Shown: positions 36,178 through 46,191 of the stretch, in pieces
How the letters are laid out: each line of letters opens with the position of its first letter
Position numbering within the stretch: the first letter of the stretch is position 1
Source: Bacillus fungorum
GTDB lineage: Bacteria > Bacillota > Bacilli > Bacillales > Bacillaceae_G
Direction of reading: 5' to 3'
Assembly (NCBI RefSeq): GCF_002746455.1
Contig: NZ_NWUW01000001.1
Span: 248,001-312,000, forward strand
DNA: 64,000 nt
The notes under the pieces: model-generated
What the model was told of the DNA's origin: nothing
Seen by the model: the letters and a program-made list of their open reading frames with translations, nothing else
Databases searched by the model: none
Made by a program: the position numbers and the translations under genes

Positions 36178-36936
36178 ATGGACATAGAGGTCAAAAATGA
36201 GAAGAAGAAACCTCAGTTAAAGGACCACGAGCTAAAAGCGTTAATTCAAAAAAGTCAAGATGGAGATCAACAAGCGAGAGATACAATTGTTCAAAGTAAT
36301 ATGCGTCTCGTATGGTCGGTTGTGCAGCGTTTTCTTAATCGAGGATACGAACCAGACGATTTATTTCAAATTGGATGTATTGGGCTCTTAAAATCGGTAG
36401 ATAAATTTGATTTATCTTTCGACGTGAAATTTTCAACATATGCAGTTCCAATGATTATTGGCGAAATACAGCGATTTTTACGTGATGATGGATCAGTGAA
36501 AGTAAGTAGATCTTTAAAAGAAACAGGAAATAAAATACGAAAGATGAGAGACGAGCTTTCGAAAGAATTTGGAAGGGCTCCAACGATTAATGAAGTAGCT
36601 GAAGCGTTAGAACTAACGCCGGAGGAAGTGGTTCTAGCACAAGAAGCGAGTCGTGCTCCTTCATCCATACATGAAACGGTGTATGAAAACGATGGGGATC
36701 CGATCACTATTTTAGATCAAATTGCAGATCAGTCTGAAACGAAATGGTTTGATAAAATTGCTTTAAAAGAAGCAATTAGAGAATTAGATGAGCGAGAACG
36801 TTTAATCGTGTATTTACGCTATTATAAAGACCAAACCCAATCAGAAGTAGCAGAACGAATAGGTATTTCGCAAGTACAAGTTTCAAGACTTGAAAAGAAA
36901 ATATTAAAACAGATGAAAGATCGAATAGATGAATAA
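36178..36936 (+). CDS. sigF: RNA polymerase sigma-F factor, forespore-specific
   Basis: 252 residues. Region 2 with NMRLVWSVVQRFLNRGYEPDDLFQIGCIGLLKSVDKFD and FSTYAVPMIIGEIQRFLRDDG; region 3; region 4 with YLRYYKDQTQSEVAERIGISQVQVSRLEKKIL. Sigma-70 family SigF/SigG branch. Site aaggagaa, 12 bases after spoIIAB. Confidence 0.97.
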   Translation: MDIEVKNEKKKPQLKDHELKALIQKSQDGDQQARDTIVQSNMRLVWSVVQRFLNRGYEPDDLFQIGCIGLLKSVDKFDLSFDVKFSTYAVPMIIGEIQRFLRDDGSVKVSRSLKETGNKIRKMRDELSKEFGRAPTINEVAEALELTPEEVVLAQEASRAPSSIHETVYENDGDPITILDQIADQSETKWFDKIALKEAIRELDERERLIVYLRYYKDQTQSEVAERIGISQVQVSRLEKKILKQMKDRIDE

Positions 36937-36956
36937 CTATCTATTCGATCTTTTTT
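36916..36956 (+). terminator. Terminator of the spoIIA operon
   Basis: agatcgaatagat / atctattcgatct with T-run; the left arm lies in the last sigF codons. Confidence 0.85.
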
Positions 36957-37072
36957 ATGACTTTAATAGGAGGAGATTGTAAACTTCCGTAAAAAATAAC
37001 AGAATTTATTGATAATTTAGTAAATTTAAAATATAATCCAATTATGAACTTGTCACAAAGGGGGAAGGAAAT

Positions 37073-38599
37073 ATGGAAACGAGGCAACAATGGGGAACGA
37101 GGGCTGGATTTATTTTCGCAGCGGTCGGCTCTGCCGTTGGATTAGGAAACATATGGCGTTTTCCTTATACAGCGTATGAAAATGGGGGAGGCGCATTCTT
37201 TTTACCGTACTTATTCGCATTATTAACGACTGGTATTTCATTATTGGCGTTTGAATTTGCTCTTGGGCATCGTCACCGTGGTTCAGCGCCACTTACGTTC
37301 TTCCGTATTCATCCGCGTGCTGAATTTATCGGATGGTGGCAAATGTGTGTAACGTTTATCGTTTCAACATATTATGCAGTAATTATTGCTTGGTCTATTT
37401 CGTATACGTACTTTGCAATTACTGGAGCATGGGGGAAAGACACGCAATCATTTTTATTTAAAGAGTACTTACATGTTGCAGATAAGCCAGGGCAATTTGG
37501 GGGGCTTGTGCCGGAAGTATTAATTCCATTAGCTCTCGTTTGGATTATTGTGCTTGGTGTAGCATTTAAAGGAGTTAAAAAAGGAATCGAAGTTGTTAAC
37601 CGCATTTTCATTCCTTTACTAGTTGTTATGTTCCTTATTATCGTAGTTCGTGCAGTGACGATGGAAGGTGCGATGCAAGGATTAGATGCATTCTTTAAAC
37701 CAGATTGGAGTCGTATTTTTGACGGGAAAGTATGGCTTGCTGCTTATGGTCAAATTTTCTTTAGCTTATCTTTAGCATTTGGAATTATGATTACGTATTC
37801 TAGTTATTTACCGAAAAACTCAGATACAACAAATAATGCCTTTATTACTGGGTTTGCAAACTCAGGATTTGAATTATTAGCAGGGATTGGGGTCTTTGCA
37901 GCTCTTGGATTTATGGCAAACAATATGGGAGTACCGGTTGATAAAGTAGCAAGTGCTGGTGTAGGGCTTGCGTTCGTAGTATTCCCGCAAATTATTAATG
38001 AATTACCGATGTCACCGTTATTTGGCGTATTATTCTTCTTATCGTTAACAGTAGCCGGGATTACCTCCCTCATTTCGCTTGCGGAAGTATGTTTTGCTGC
38101 CGTATCCGAAAAGTTCAGCTTAAGCCGCCAAAAAACAATTGGAATTATGGGGACGCTTCTCGTACTAGTTTCTCTTGTTTTTGCGACACGTGGCGGTCTT
38201 ATGTTCCTAGATGTTGTGGATTACTTCGCTAATAACTTCGGATTAATTACGATTGCATTAGCGGAAGTAGTTACGATAGGGCTCATTCTACGCCGTTTAC
38301 CAGTGTATCAAAATCACGCAAACTTTGTATCCGATATTAAGTTAGGGACGTTTTGGAGAGTGAGTTTACTCGTTATTACTCCGCTTATGCTAGGGTACAT
38401 GTTAATTGATGGTACAATCCAAAATATTAAAAAGAACTACGAAGATTATCCAACGGAGTTTGTCGTAACATATGGTTGGTCAATTGCAGCAGCGTTCCTT
38501 ATCGTTGCGCTAATCATTAGTTTAAAGAAATGGAATGCACAAATACATTCAGATTCTGCTAAGCTTGAAAAAGAATGGAAAGATCGGGGTGTTTCATAA
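37073..38599 (+). CDS. Sodium-dependent (NSS/SNF) amino-acid transporter
   Basis: 508 residues, 12 membrane helices. N-terminus WGTRAGFIFAAVGSAVGLGNIWRFPYTAYENGGGAFF is the LeuT-fold TM1 motif with the unwound GSAVGLGN. Family members such as YocR and MetP import methionine, alanine or similar. The MetS-type small subunit gene follows with a one-base overlap. Site ggggaagga before ATG. Confidence 0.94.
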   Translation: METRQQWGTRAGFIFAAVGSAVGLGNIWRFPYTAYENGGGAFFLPYLFALLTTGISLLAFEFALGHRHRGSAPLTFFRIHPRAEFIGWWQMCVTFIVSTYYAVIIAWSISYTYFAITGAWGKDTQSFLFKEYLHVADKPGQFGGLVPEVLIPLALVWIIVLGVAFKGVKKGIEVVNRIFIPLLVVMFLIIVVRAVTMEGAMQGLDAFFKPDWSRIFDGKVWLAAYGQIFFSLSLAFGIMITYSSYLPKNSDTTNNAFITGFANSGFELLAGIGVFAALGFMANNMGVPVDKVASAGVGLAFVVFPQIINELPMSPLFGVLFFLSLTVAGITSLISLAEVCFAAVSEKFSLSRQKTIGIMGTLLVLVSLVFATRGGLMFLDVVDYFANNFGLITIALAEVVTIGLILRRLPVYQNHANFVSDIKLGTFWRVSLLVITPLMLGYMLIDGTIQNIKKNYEDYPTEFVVTYGWSIAAAFLIVALIISLKKWNAQIHSDSAKLEKEWKDRGVS

Positions 38600-38697
38600 T
38601 GAGTGGATCAGCGATTATGATGATGGTTATTGGTATAGTAGTCATTTGGGGAGGACTCGCATTAAGTATTGCAAATTTATTTAAGAAAAAGGCATAA
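38599..38697 (+). CDS. MetS-family small subunit of the NSS transporter
   Basis: 32 residues: MSGSAIMMMVIGIVVIWGGL then ALSIANLFKKKA; a single membrane helix and a basic end. Start and stop overlap as TAATG with the transporter gene. This matches the MetS small subunits that accompany MetP-type transporters (needed for activity of C. glutamicum MetPS). Too short for routine gene calling. Confidence 0.87.
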   Translation: MSGSAIMMMVIGIVVIWGGLALSIANLFKKKA

Positions 38698-38700
38698 ACT

Positions 38701-38738
38701 AAAAAACATCTGTACCGAAATGGTACAGATGTTTTTTT
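38701..38738 (+). terminator. Terminator after the NSS/MetS pair
   Basis: aaaacatctgtacc / ggtacagatgtttt with T-run. Confidence 0.88.
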
Positions 38739-38748
38739 ATGAAAAAAT

Positions 38749-38779
38749 TGTATTAGAAAAAAATTCAATAACCATACTA
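38749..38779 (+). promoter_or_regulatory. SigG-like promoter of the spoVA operon
   Basis: TGTATT (38749-38754), 18 bases, CATACTA (38773-38779). The -10 is a full match to the SigG consensus. SigG control of spoVA is established in B. subtilis. Confidence 0.7.
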
Positions 38780-38813
38780 CAACTACGAGGAAGAGTGAAG
38801 AGGTGAATGGAAA

Positions 38814-39434
38814 TTGGAACAAACAATTTATATTAAAATGCGTAATCGATTAAAAGTTTCTCCTACGTATGAAGTAAAGCTAGGTGATGTTGCTCAACTT
38901 GCCGGAGATGCTGTGGTAGTGCAGTCGTTACAGGATGAGGTAGTTTACAAAATAACAGCGCATGATAAGACGCACGTTGTAATTGATGTTATGAAAATAA
39001 TTGAGATTATTGGGCGAAAAGCGGCCCATATACAAATTAATTTACTCGGTTCTGGACAAACTCTTGTTGAAATTATATATGAAAAAAAGAAAGTACATCC
39101 GATTTTCTTCGGACTAGTATGGTTGTTACTTTTTATTGGAGCGGCCCTTGCAATCATTTATTTCCATGAAGATGTAAGTATGCAACAAGTGCACCAACGG
39201 TTATATTACATGATTACGGGAGAATTTAAGGCGCAACCACTTTTATTTCAAATTCCTTATTCATTAGGTCTTGGGTTAGGTATGGTCTTATTTTTTAATC
39301 ATGTATTTCAAAAGCGAATTAATGAAGAGCCGAGTCCGTTAGAAGTAGAGATGTTCCAATATCAGCAGTCACTTGACCAATATGTCCTTGTTCATGAAAA
39401 CAAGGACAATATGAAACAACTTGCCGATGATTGA
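38814..39434 (+). CDS. spoVAA: Stage V sporulation protein AA
   Basis: 206 residues, TTG start behind agaggtgaat. N-terminal soluble domain (residues 1-95), then two membrane helices (IFFGLVWLLLFIGAALAIIYF; LLFQIPYSLGLGLGMVLFF). First gene of the spoVA operon for dipicolinic acid transport into spores and its release on germination. Confidence 0.93.
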   Translation: MEQTIYIKMRNRLKVSPTYEVKLGDVAQLAGDAVVVQSLQDEVVYKITAHDKTHVVIDVMKIIEIIGRKAAHIQINLLGSGQTLVEIIYEKKKVHPIFFGLVWLLLFIGAALAIIYFHEDVSMQQVHQRLYYMITGEFKAQPLLFQIPYSLGLGLGMVLFFNHVFQKRINEEPSPLEVEMFQYQQSLDQYVLVHENKDNMKQLADD

Positions 39435-39843
39435 GTCTGGGCTTGTTATATTAATTGGTTTAGCGGGTGGGATTGCAGTAGGTAGCGGATATGTCGCATT
39501 TTTAGCTGTACTGGGTATAATCCCTCGTCTAGCTCAAGTAACGAGAAGTGGAAAGCACATTCAATATTTTGAGTGGGCAGTTATTGCAGGTACGTTAACA
39601 GGAGCTTGGTGTAGTTTGAAAAACATTACATTTCAAACGTCGCAATATTGGCTTGTTATATTAGGAATCTTTTGTGGCACATTCATTGGAATGCTCGCTG
39701 CCGCATTAACAGAAGTGTTAAATGTTTTACCTATTTTAGCGAAACGAGTAGGGGTAGAGGGGAAAATTGTTGTTTTACTCGTTGCTCTTGTACTTGGAAA
39801 AGTAATAGGCTCGTTGTTTCACTGGATTTATTTCGTAAAGTAG
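39427..39843 (+). CDS. spoVAB: Stage V sporulation protein AB
   Basis: 138 residues, about four to five membrane helices beginning IESGLVILIGLAGGIAVGSGYVAFLAVLG. ATG at 39427 overlaps the end of spoVAA by 8 bases; a TTG six bases upstream is a less likely start. Confidence 0.92.
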   Translation: MIESGLVILIGLAGGIAVGSGYVAFLAVLGIIPRLAQVTRSGKHIQYFEWAVIAGTLTGAWCSLKNITFQTSQYWLVILGIFCGTFIGMLAAALTEVLNVLPILAKRVGVEGKIVVLLVALVLGKVIGSLFHWIYFVK

Positions 39844-39857
39844 GAGGCAATATATAA

Positions 39858-40316
39858 ATGACAGGGCGAAAACTAAAGGATGATTACGTAAATAAAGTGA
39901 AGGAATACCATCCGAAACCAAATTATTTTATAAATTGTGTTAAGGCATTTCTTGTAGGTGGACTCATTTGTACAATCGGGGAAGTATTGATGAAATTTTA
40001 TATACATTATTTTCATTTCAGTAAACAACAGGCAGGAAATCCAACAGTTGCAACTCTTGTACTATTATCGGCGATTTTAACAGGTTGTGGTGTATATGAT
40101 AAAATTGGTCAATTTGCAGGAGCAGGCTCGGCCGTACCTGTTACGGGGTTTGCGAATTCTATGGCGAGCGCTGCGCTAGAACATAAGAGTGAAGGAATTG
40201 TGCTGGGTGTTGCTACAAATATGTTTAAGCTTGCGGGAAGTGTTATCGTTTTTGGAGTTGTTGGGGCATACATTATTGGGTTAATAAGATATACTTTTAA
40301 AATTTTTATGTCTTAA
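39858..40316 (+). CDS. spoVAC: Stage V sporulation protein AC
   Basis: 152 residues, membrane protein. SpoVAC acts as a mechanosensitive channel for DPA in B. subtilis. PNYFINCVKAFLVGGLICTIGE and the GAGSAVPVTGFANSMASAALEHKSEG segment are conserved and similar to SpoVAE. Site aggaggcaat. Confidence 0.95.
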   Translation: MTGRKLKDDYVNKVKEYHPKPNYFINCVKAFLVGGLICTIGEVLMKFYIHYFHFSKQQAGNPTVATLVLLSAILTGCGVYDKIGQFAGAGSAVPVTGFANSMASAALEHKSEGIVLGVATNMFKLAGSVIVFGVVGAYIIGLIRYTFKIFMS

Positions 40317-40329
40317 AGGAGGGGCTAGT

Positions 40330-41346
40330 ATGAGGTTGACAGGAAAGCAAACGTGGGTATTTCAAAATGATATTTATGTGAATGCAACCGGTACTGCTGT
40401 CGGTCCAAAAGAAGCTGAAGGCCCTCTTGGGAAGGATTTTGATATTTCATATGATGATTTACATTGCGGAGAGGAAAACTGGGAACTTGCGGAACGAAGA
40501 TTAATGTCAGATTCAATTCAACAAGTCGTGCAAAAAGGAAATGTAAAAACATCACAAATTGATTTCTTTTTAGCGGGTGATTTATTAAATCAAACAGTGA
40601 CAGCAAATTATGTTGCGCGTAAGTGGGGGATTCCTTTTTTAGGAATGTTTAGTGCTTGTGCGACTTCGATGGAGACTTTAGCGGTTGGGTCAGCCTTTAT
40701 AGACGGTGGATTCGCAAATCGTGTTTTAGCAACGGTCAGTAGTCATAATGCAACGGCTGAAAGACAATTCCGTTATCCAACAGAGTATGGGGGACAAAAA
40801 CCAGGAACAGCAAATTCCACTGTTACAGGTGCGGGATCCATATTAATTAGTAATGAAAAAAGTACCATTAAAATTACGGCAGCTACGATTGGAAAAGTGC
40901 AAGATTTAGGAATTGCGAATCCTTTAGATATGGGGTCGGCGATGGCACCCGCTGCTGCTCATACAATTCAACAACATTTTGAAGATTTGAAGAGAAGTGC
41001 AGTTGATTACGATTTGATTGTTACCGGTGATTTATCAGCTATTGGAACACCAATCGCGAAACAACTGTTACTGGAAGAAGGTTATGATATTGGGCATATA
41101 TATAATGATTGCGGATTAATGATTTATGATTCTGGTCAAGAAGAAGTATTTGCTGGTGGTAGTGGTTGTGCTTGTTCAGCTGTTGTCACATATGGTCATT
41201 TATTAAGCGAGATGCAAAAAGGGAATTTACAACGAATTTTTGTCGTTGCTACTGGTGCGTTATTAAGCCCGATGATGATGCAGCAGAAAGAAACAATTCC
41301 AGCCATTGCACATGGTGTCGTATTTGAGAGAGTGAAGGGAGAGTGA
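40330..41346 (+). CDS. spoVAD: Stage V sporulation protein AD
   Basis: 338 residues, thiolase-like fold that binds dipicolinic acid. Seen: GKQTWVFQNDIYVNATGTAVGPKEAEGPLG, the GMFSACATSMETLAVGS segment at the thiolase nucleophile position, and YNDCGLMIYD. Peripheral protein on the outer face of the inner spore membrane. Site aggaggggct. Confidence 0.96.
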   Translation: MRLTGKQTWVFQNDIYVNATGTAVGPKEAEGPLGKDFDISYDDLHCGEENWELAERRLMSDSIQQVVQKGNVKTSQIDFFLAGDLLNQTVTANYVARKWGIPFLGMFSACATSMETLAVGSAFIDGGFANRVLATVSSHNATAERQFRYPTEYGGQKPGTANSTVTGAGSILISNEKSTIKITAATIGKVQDLGIANPLDMGSAMAPAAAHTIQQHFEDLKRSAVDYDLIVTGDLSAIGTPIAKQLLLEEGYDIGHIYNDCGLMIYDSGQEEVFAGGSGCACSAVVTYGHLLSEMQKGNLQRIFVVATGALLSPMMMQQKETIPAIAHGVVFERVKGE

Positions 41347-41349
41347 ATT

Positions 41350-41700
41350 GTGGATTTTATATATGCATTTCTTGTAGGAGGCGCTATTTGTGTAATTGGA
41401 CAAGTATTATTAGATTTCGCAAAGTTAACACCAGCCCATTTGATGGCTATCTTTGTAGTCATAGGAGCAGTTTTAGATGGATTCGGATTGTACGATAAGC
41501 TTATAAAGTTTGCTGGTGCTGGGGCGACAGTTCCTATTACAAGTTTTGGACATTCACTATTACACGGAGCAATGCATGCGGCAGAAAAACACGGATATAT
41601 AGGGATTGGTATGGGTATGTTTAGTTTAACGTCTGCAGGCATTTCTGCAGCGATATTATTTTCATTTTTTGTAGCACTTATATGTAAACCGAAAGGATAA
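41350..41700 (+). CDS. spoVAEB: Stage V sporulation protein AE, membrane part (SpoVAEb)
   Basis: 116 residues, GTG start. Membrane protein similar to SpoVAC ([22 protein letters not shown]). Three bases after spoVAD, so translationally coupled. Confidence 0.94.
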   Translation: MDFIYAFLVGGAICVIGQVLLDFAKLTPAHLMAIFVVIGAVLDGFGLYDKLIKFAGAGATVPITSFGHSLLHGAMHAAEKHGYIGIGMGMFSLTSAGISAAILFSFFVALICKPKG

Positions 41701-41705
41701 ATCAA

Positions 41706-42275
41706 ATGAGACGAAGGGTTGTTTTGGTCACAGATGGAGATGAATATGCAAAGCGAACAATTGAGCTTTTAACGAAGGAATTTGGGGGGAGGTGTATTTC
41801 AGCATCACAAAGTAATCCAACCAAATTGACAGGGAAGAAAGTTGTTGAGCTTATTATGCAAACGCCATATGACCCTGTATTTGTCATGTTTGATGACAGC
41901 GGATTTATTGGAGAAGGATCTGGTGAAAAAGCTTTAAAATATGTAGCCACACATAAACAAATTGATGTACTGGGGATTTTGGCAGTAGCGTCTAATACAC
42001 ATCATTGGGAATGGGCACGTGTAGATGTAAGTGTAGATCGGAACGGGAATTTAACGGAATATGGTGTTGATAAATTTGGACTTCCAGATGGTGAAATTGG
42101 CAGAATTAGCGGAGATACAATTTATTGTTTAGATGATTTGAATGTTCCTGTCATTGTTGGAATTGGTGATATTGGTAAGATGTGTGGAAACGATGAATGG
42201 GAGAGAGGATCACCTATTACTAGAAAAGCGATTCAATTAATTTTGGAAAGGAGTGGTTTTTATGACGAAGCCTAA
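41706..42275 (+). CDS. spoVAEA: Stage V sporulation protein AE, soluble part (SpoVAEa)
   Basis: 189 residues, soluble. [21 protein letters not shown] beginning, [34 protein letters not shown]. Mostly Rossmann-like in pattern; role in the SpoVA complex is less defined. Its end overlaps spoVAF by 14 bases. Confidence 0.93.
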   Translation: MRRRVVLVTDGDEYAKRTIELLTKEFGGRCISASQSNPTKLTGKKVVELIMQTPYDPVFVMFDDSGFIGEGSGEKALKYVATHKQIDVLGILAVASNTHHWEWARVDVSVDRNGNLTEYGVDKFGLPDGEIGRISGDTIYCLDDLNVPVIVGIGDIGKMCGNDEWERGSPITRKAIQLILERSGFYDEA

Positions 42276-43734
42276 AAAAGTGGATATCCCTATTTCATCT
42301 TTCATAAGTGATAATGAAAATTACTTAAAGCAAACAGCTGGACTGGGTGTTACATACGATGTAGGTATTCGTAAATTTCAAATTTTAAATAAAGAAATTG
42401 GTGTGTTATTTGTAAACGGACTTTGTGATACAAATTATATTATCCCTATTTTAGAAGAAGCGGTGGATACAAATGAGATAAGGGATGTAGAAGAAGATAC
42501 AGTGAAGCTTTTAGAGAATCGTTTAATCCATCAACAAGTAAGTAAAGTGAAAACGATGGATGAGGTAATGCTTCAAGTATTATCAGGACTCATCATTATA
42601 TTTGTGGAAGGTGAAACGGAAGCGTTTGCAATAGATGTTCGTAGCTATCCAGGACGAACGCCGACAGAACCTGATACTGAAAAAGTAGTACGCGGTGCAA
42701 GGGATGGATTTGTTGAAAATATCGTTGTAAATACAGCGTTAATTCGTAGGAGAATTCGAGATCCACGTCTTCGAAATGAAATGATTCGAGTAGGGGATAG
42801 ATCGCAAACGGATATTTGTATTACATATGTACAAGATGTTGCAAATCCAGATTTAGTAAAGATTATAAAACAAGAATTAAATAACATCGATGTCGATGGC
42901 ATTACGATGGCGGATAAAACAGTGGAAGAATTTGTTGTAAAGCAAAGCTATAATCCATTCCCGCTTATTCGATATACAGAAAGACCGGATGTAGCAGCAA
43001 ATCATTTATTAGAAGGACATGTGCTAGTACTTGTTGATACATCACCGAGTGCTATGATTACTCCGACAACATATTTCCATCATTTACAGCATGCAGAAGA
43101 GTTTAGACAAAATCCAGCTGTCGGTACATTTTTACGGTGGGTACGCTTTTTAGGTGTCTTATTCTCCTTGTTTTTACTACCGTTTTGGTTAGTGTTTGTA
43201 TTTGATCCAACCCTTTTGCCAGCAAATCTTGCTTTTATTGGACCGACTAAGATGACACATTTACCAATTTTATTACAAGTATTAATGGCAGAGGTCGGGC
43301 TTGAGTTTTTAAGGATGGCTGCGATTCATACTCCAACGCCGTTATCATCTGCAGCAGGATTAATTTCCGCCATATTAATTGGTCAAATAGCAATCGATGT
43401 AGGTTTGTTTGTACCAGAGGTTATTTTGTATGTAGCAGTTTCTATGATCGGTGCATATGCAACACCGAGTTATGAATTAGGACTCGGAAATAAGGTTGGA
43501 AAATTATTTGTTATTATTTTAACAGGTCTCTTCCATGAGATGGGCTTTGTAATTGGTATGACGATATTGATTTTATTTTTAACGTCTATAAAAAGTTTGC
43601 AAACACCTTATTTATGGCCGTTTTTACCATTTGATTGGGGCGCATTAACAAAAATTTTACTTCGTCCGACGATGTCTAGTTTAAAAGTACGACCAAGTAT
43701 TGTAAGACCTCAAAATGTAAAAAGACAAAAATAA
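42262..43734 (+). CDS. spoVAF: Stage V sporulation protein AF
   Basis: 490 residues, GerA-family A-subunit relative. Soluble N-terminal domain with [42 protein letters not shown] and [20 protein letters not shown], then five membrane helices with [26 protein letters not shown]. Linked to germination. ATG at 42262 follows ggaaaggag. Confidence 0.95.
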   Translation: MTKPKKVDIPISSFISDNENYLKQTAGLGVTYDVGIRKFQILNKEIGVLFVNGLCDTNYIIPILEEAVDTNEIRDVEEDTVKLLENRLIHQQVSKVKTMDEVMLQVLSGLIIIFVEGETEAFAIDVRSYPGRTPTEPDTEKVVRGARDGFVENIVVNTALIRRRIRDPRLRNEMIRVGDRSQTDICITYVQDVANPDLVKIIKQELNNIDVDGITMADKTVEEFVVKQSYNPFPLIRYTERPDVAANHLLEGHVLVLVDTSPSAMITPTTYFHHLQHAEEFRQNPAVGTFLRWVRFLGVLFSLFLLPFWLVFVFDPTLLPANLAFIGPTKMTHLPILLQVLMAEVGLEFLRMAAIHTPTPLSSAAGLISAILIGQIAIDVGLFVPEVILYVAVSMIGAYATPSYELGLGNKVGKLFVIILTGLFHEMGFVIGMTILILFLTSIKSLQTPYLWPFLPFDWGALTKILLRPTMSSLKVRPSIVRPQNVKRQK

Positions 43735-43762
43735 ACGGGATTATACACCCGTTTATTTTTTT
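43730..43762 (+). terminator. Terminator of the spoVA operon
   Basis: aataaacggg / cccgtttatt with T-run, at the spoVAF stop. Confidence 0.88.
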
Positions 43763-43848
43763 AGCAAAAATTTATTGTTTTTTAACAAAAATCAAACATT
43801 TTTTGTGTACACTTAGAGTAGATATTGTGTATGGAAGGGGAAGAGGAC

Positions 43849-44634
43849 ATGATTAAATTATTTGTAAGTGATTTAGATGACACGCTCGTTTACAATGTGA
43901 ATCATATGCAAAAAGAAGATGAACGTGCAATTTGTTGGTTAGCTGAAAAAGGGACAAATATTTGTTTTGCCTCTGGCCGCTTTACTCATCGAATTGATGA
44001 AGTTGTAAATAGGTTTGCATTCCCGTATTACACAACGAGTTTAAATGGGGCGACGATGTTACTGCCGGATGGAAAAATATTTCATGAATCAAGTTTTGAA
44101 GATGGGATTGCCCAGGAAATATATCGATATATCCATAAAAAGGGACTAGCAGATATTGTTTGTGCAAATGAGCAACGGTATACAAAAAGAAAGAATGAAC
44201 ATCATCATAATTTTGAAACGTATATGGGCGTGCATATTGCTGAGATAGAAGCATTAGAAGAAGAATTTGGTAAGACTGTACATCCTGCGAAATTGTTTGT
44301 TTTTGGAGAAGAAGAGACAATTACAGCATTAGATCAAGAATTACGAGAGACATTTCAGAGCGAAGCGGAAGTTTTTATGTCTGGTAAACGCTATGTTGAC
44401 ATTATGCCGAGGGGAGTAAGTAAAGGGAGTGCTTTAAGGCGACTAATGGAACATTTGCAAATTGAAGCAAATGAAGTTGCATGCATTGGAGATTCTTTCA
44501 ATGATATTTCTATGTTTGAAGTAACCCCGCATTCATTTACTCTGCATCATGCTCATCCATATGTGAAGGAGAAGGCAAATCATATTGTTCGTTCGGTTGA
44601 AGAAGCTGTTATGAAATTACCGTTACTTGTATAA
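43849..44634 (+). CDS. HAD-superfamily (Cof-type) sugar phosphatase
   Basis: 261 residues. HAD motif I FVSDLDDTLV, motif II TSLNG, motif III lysine around RGVSKGSALRRL, motif IV GDSFNDISMF. Cof/IIB subfamily, likely a sugar-phosphate or pyridoxal-phosphate phosphatase. ATG at 43849 with site ggaagaggac; the frame opens 24 bases further upstream. Occupies the place where B. subtilis has lysA. A paralogue lies at 53230. Confidence 0.9.
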   Translation: MIKLFVSDLDDTLVYNVNHMQKEDERAICWLAEKGTNICFASGRFTHRIDEVVNRFAFPYYTTSLNGATMLLPDGKIFHESSFEDGIAQEIYRYIHKKGLADIVCANEQRYTKRKNEHHHNFETYMGVHIAEIEALEEEFGKTVHPAKLFVFGEEETITALDQELRETFQSEAEVFMSGKRYVDIMPRGVSKGSALRRLMEHLQIEANEVACIGDSFNDISMFEVTPHSFTLHHAHPYVKEKANHIVRSVEEAVMKLPLLV

Positions 44635-44667
44635 AAAAGAAGCTCGTCCGTGACGAGCTTCTTTTTA
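44633..44667. terminator. Bidirectional terminator HAD phosphatase / ypuA
   Basis: aaaagaagctcgtc / gacgagcttctttt between convergent genes. Confidence 0.9.
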
Positions 44668-45531
44668 CTTGAATAACGATTTAACAAAATCAATGATACT
44701 TGAGAAGAAATCTTTAACTTTATCTAGGAAACTTTGCCCTTCTTCAGATCCTAAAAAGGCAGAAACATGTTCTTTTGCTTTATTTAACTGACTGCCAACT
44801 TGATTCCAATCGATATTAAGATTTTTCATTTTATCAAACAGCGCAACTAAGTTATCTAACTGTTCATCCGTTAATGTAATACCAAGCTGATCCGCAATTT
44901 TTTTAATTAATGAACGTAAATCTTCAGTCGTTTTCGGCTGCTCTTTGGCAATTTCTTCCTTGATTTTCGCAACAAGTTGAACTGCTTTTTCTTCACCAAT
45001 TTTATCGCCGAGCTGGGATGTTTGTACCATTTCTTCATTGGCTACTTTTTTTACTTCCTCAGGAATTGCTTTGTTCGATGTTGTTTCATAGGCTTTCATT
45101 AAACCAGTTAAAGCAGCAGTTCCTGAAACTTTAAATGGTGCAGTAATTTGAATTTCTGCATCTTTCACACCTGCTGTAATAAGTGCGTTTGTATACATTG
45201 CATCTGTTATTGAATTAATGTTTTTTGAACGTACAATGAGACCAGACCCTGGCTTTGTGTATGTGATCATAGAAGAGGAAATTGCTCTCGTACCAATTTG
45301 TGCTTTTGGAACAATCCCTTCTAGAAATTTATGTTCTTCCGCATTAGACACAGTAATGATTGTAGCATCTTTTGGTGCTTTCATTTCTTTTAACAGATCT
45401 TGTTTTTGTTGTTCAGACAAGTTTTCTCCTAGTGTAACAATTGATTCTCCTTCGATGATGTCTGCAAATGAAGCTGTTGGCATAATAAATACAGCTACAG
45501 CTAGTAGCAGAGCTAGTAATTTCGTTTTCAC
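44665..45531 (-). CDS. ypuA: Secreted DUF1002 protein, YpuA-like
   Basis: 288 residues, signal peptide to about residue 23 (LLALLLAVAVFIMPTASFA). IEGESIVTLGENLSEQQKQDLL and the central AKLEIQITAPFKVSGTAALTGLMKAYE pattern are DUF1002. The C-terminal 100 residues are helical. B. subtilis YpuA is a cell-surface protein of this family, induced by envelope stress in some reports I recall; role unknown. Confidence 0.88.
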   Translation of the reverse strand: MKTKLLALLLAVAVFIMPTASFADIIEGESIVTLGENLSEQQKQDLLKEMKAPKDATIITVSNAEEHKFLEGIVPKAQIGTRAISSSMITYTKPGSGLIVRSKNINSITDAMYTNALITAGVKDAEIQITAPFKVSGTAALTGLMKAYETTSNKAIPEEVKKVANEEMVQTSQLGDKIGEEKAVQLVAKIKEEIAKEQPKTTEDLRSLIKKIADQLGITLTDEQLDNLVALFDKMKNLNIDWNQVGSQLNKAKEHVSAFLGSEEGQSFLDKVKDFFSSIIDFVKSLFK

Positions 45532-45718
45532 GAAAAATCGCTCCCTTTCTCTTTCTAAAATTTTCGGGCAACACAGTTATTATAGTATATATTTCTTATT
45601 TGTCACCTAGCTTTTTCCACATTTCAAAAAAGAAGTATGTAGATTGTCGGATTCTTTTTGTTTCTAGTCATGAATGTGGTAATATAGTGCTGAGATAATT
45701 GAAAGGAGACATATACGT

Positions 45719-46156
45719 ATGAAAACTTTAGGATACATATTAATGGAAAATGGTGAAAAAATCGATTTAGAATTTTTCCCAGAAGAGGCACCAAAAACAG
45801 TAGAAAACTTTAAAAAACTAGCAGAGCAAGGATTTTATGATGGTGTGACATTCCACCGCGTTATTCCTGGCTTCGTAAGCCAAGGTGGAGATCCAACAGG
45901 AACAGGTGCAGGTGGCCCAGGTTACTCTATCCCATGTGAAACTGATGGAAATCCTCATAGACACCTTGTAGGATCACTGTCTATGGCTCATGCTGGCCGT
46001 AACACAGGCGGAAGCCAATTCTTTATCGTTCATGAGCCACAGCCACACTTAGATGGTGTACATACTGTATTCGGTAAAGCAACAAGTGGTATTGAAACAG
46101 TATTAAACATGCGTCAAGGTGATGTAATGAAAGAAGTTAAAGTTTGGGAAGAATAA
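45719..46156 (+). CDS. ppiB: Peptidyl-prolyl cis-trans isomerase, cyclophilin type
   Basis: 145 residues. [25 protein letters not shown] covers the Arg and Gln active-site residues, [17 protein letters not shown] the Phe/Gln loop and [10 protein letters not shown] the end. Cytoplasmic. Site gaaaggaga before ATG. Confidence 0.96.
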   Translation: MKTLGYILMENGEKIDLEFFPEEAPKTVENFKKLAEQGFYDGVTFHRVIPGFVSQGGDPTGTGAGGPGYSIPCETDGNPHRHLVGSLSMAHAGRNTGGSQFFIVHEPQPHLDGVHTVFGKATSGIETVLNMRQGDVMKEVKVWEE

Positions 46157-46165
46157 GTTAATGGG

Positions 46166-46191
46166 AAAAGAGAGCTATTGCTCTCTTTTTT
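46166..46191 (+). terminator. Terminator after ppiB
   Basis: aagagagc / gctctctt hairpin with T-runs. Confidence 0.85.
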
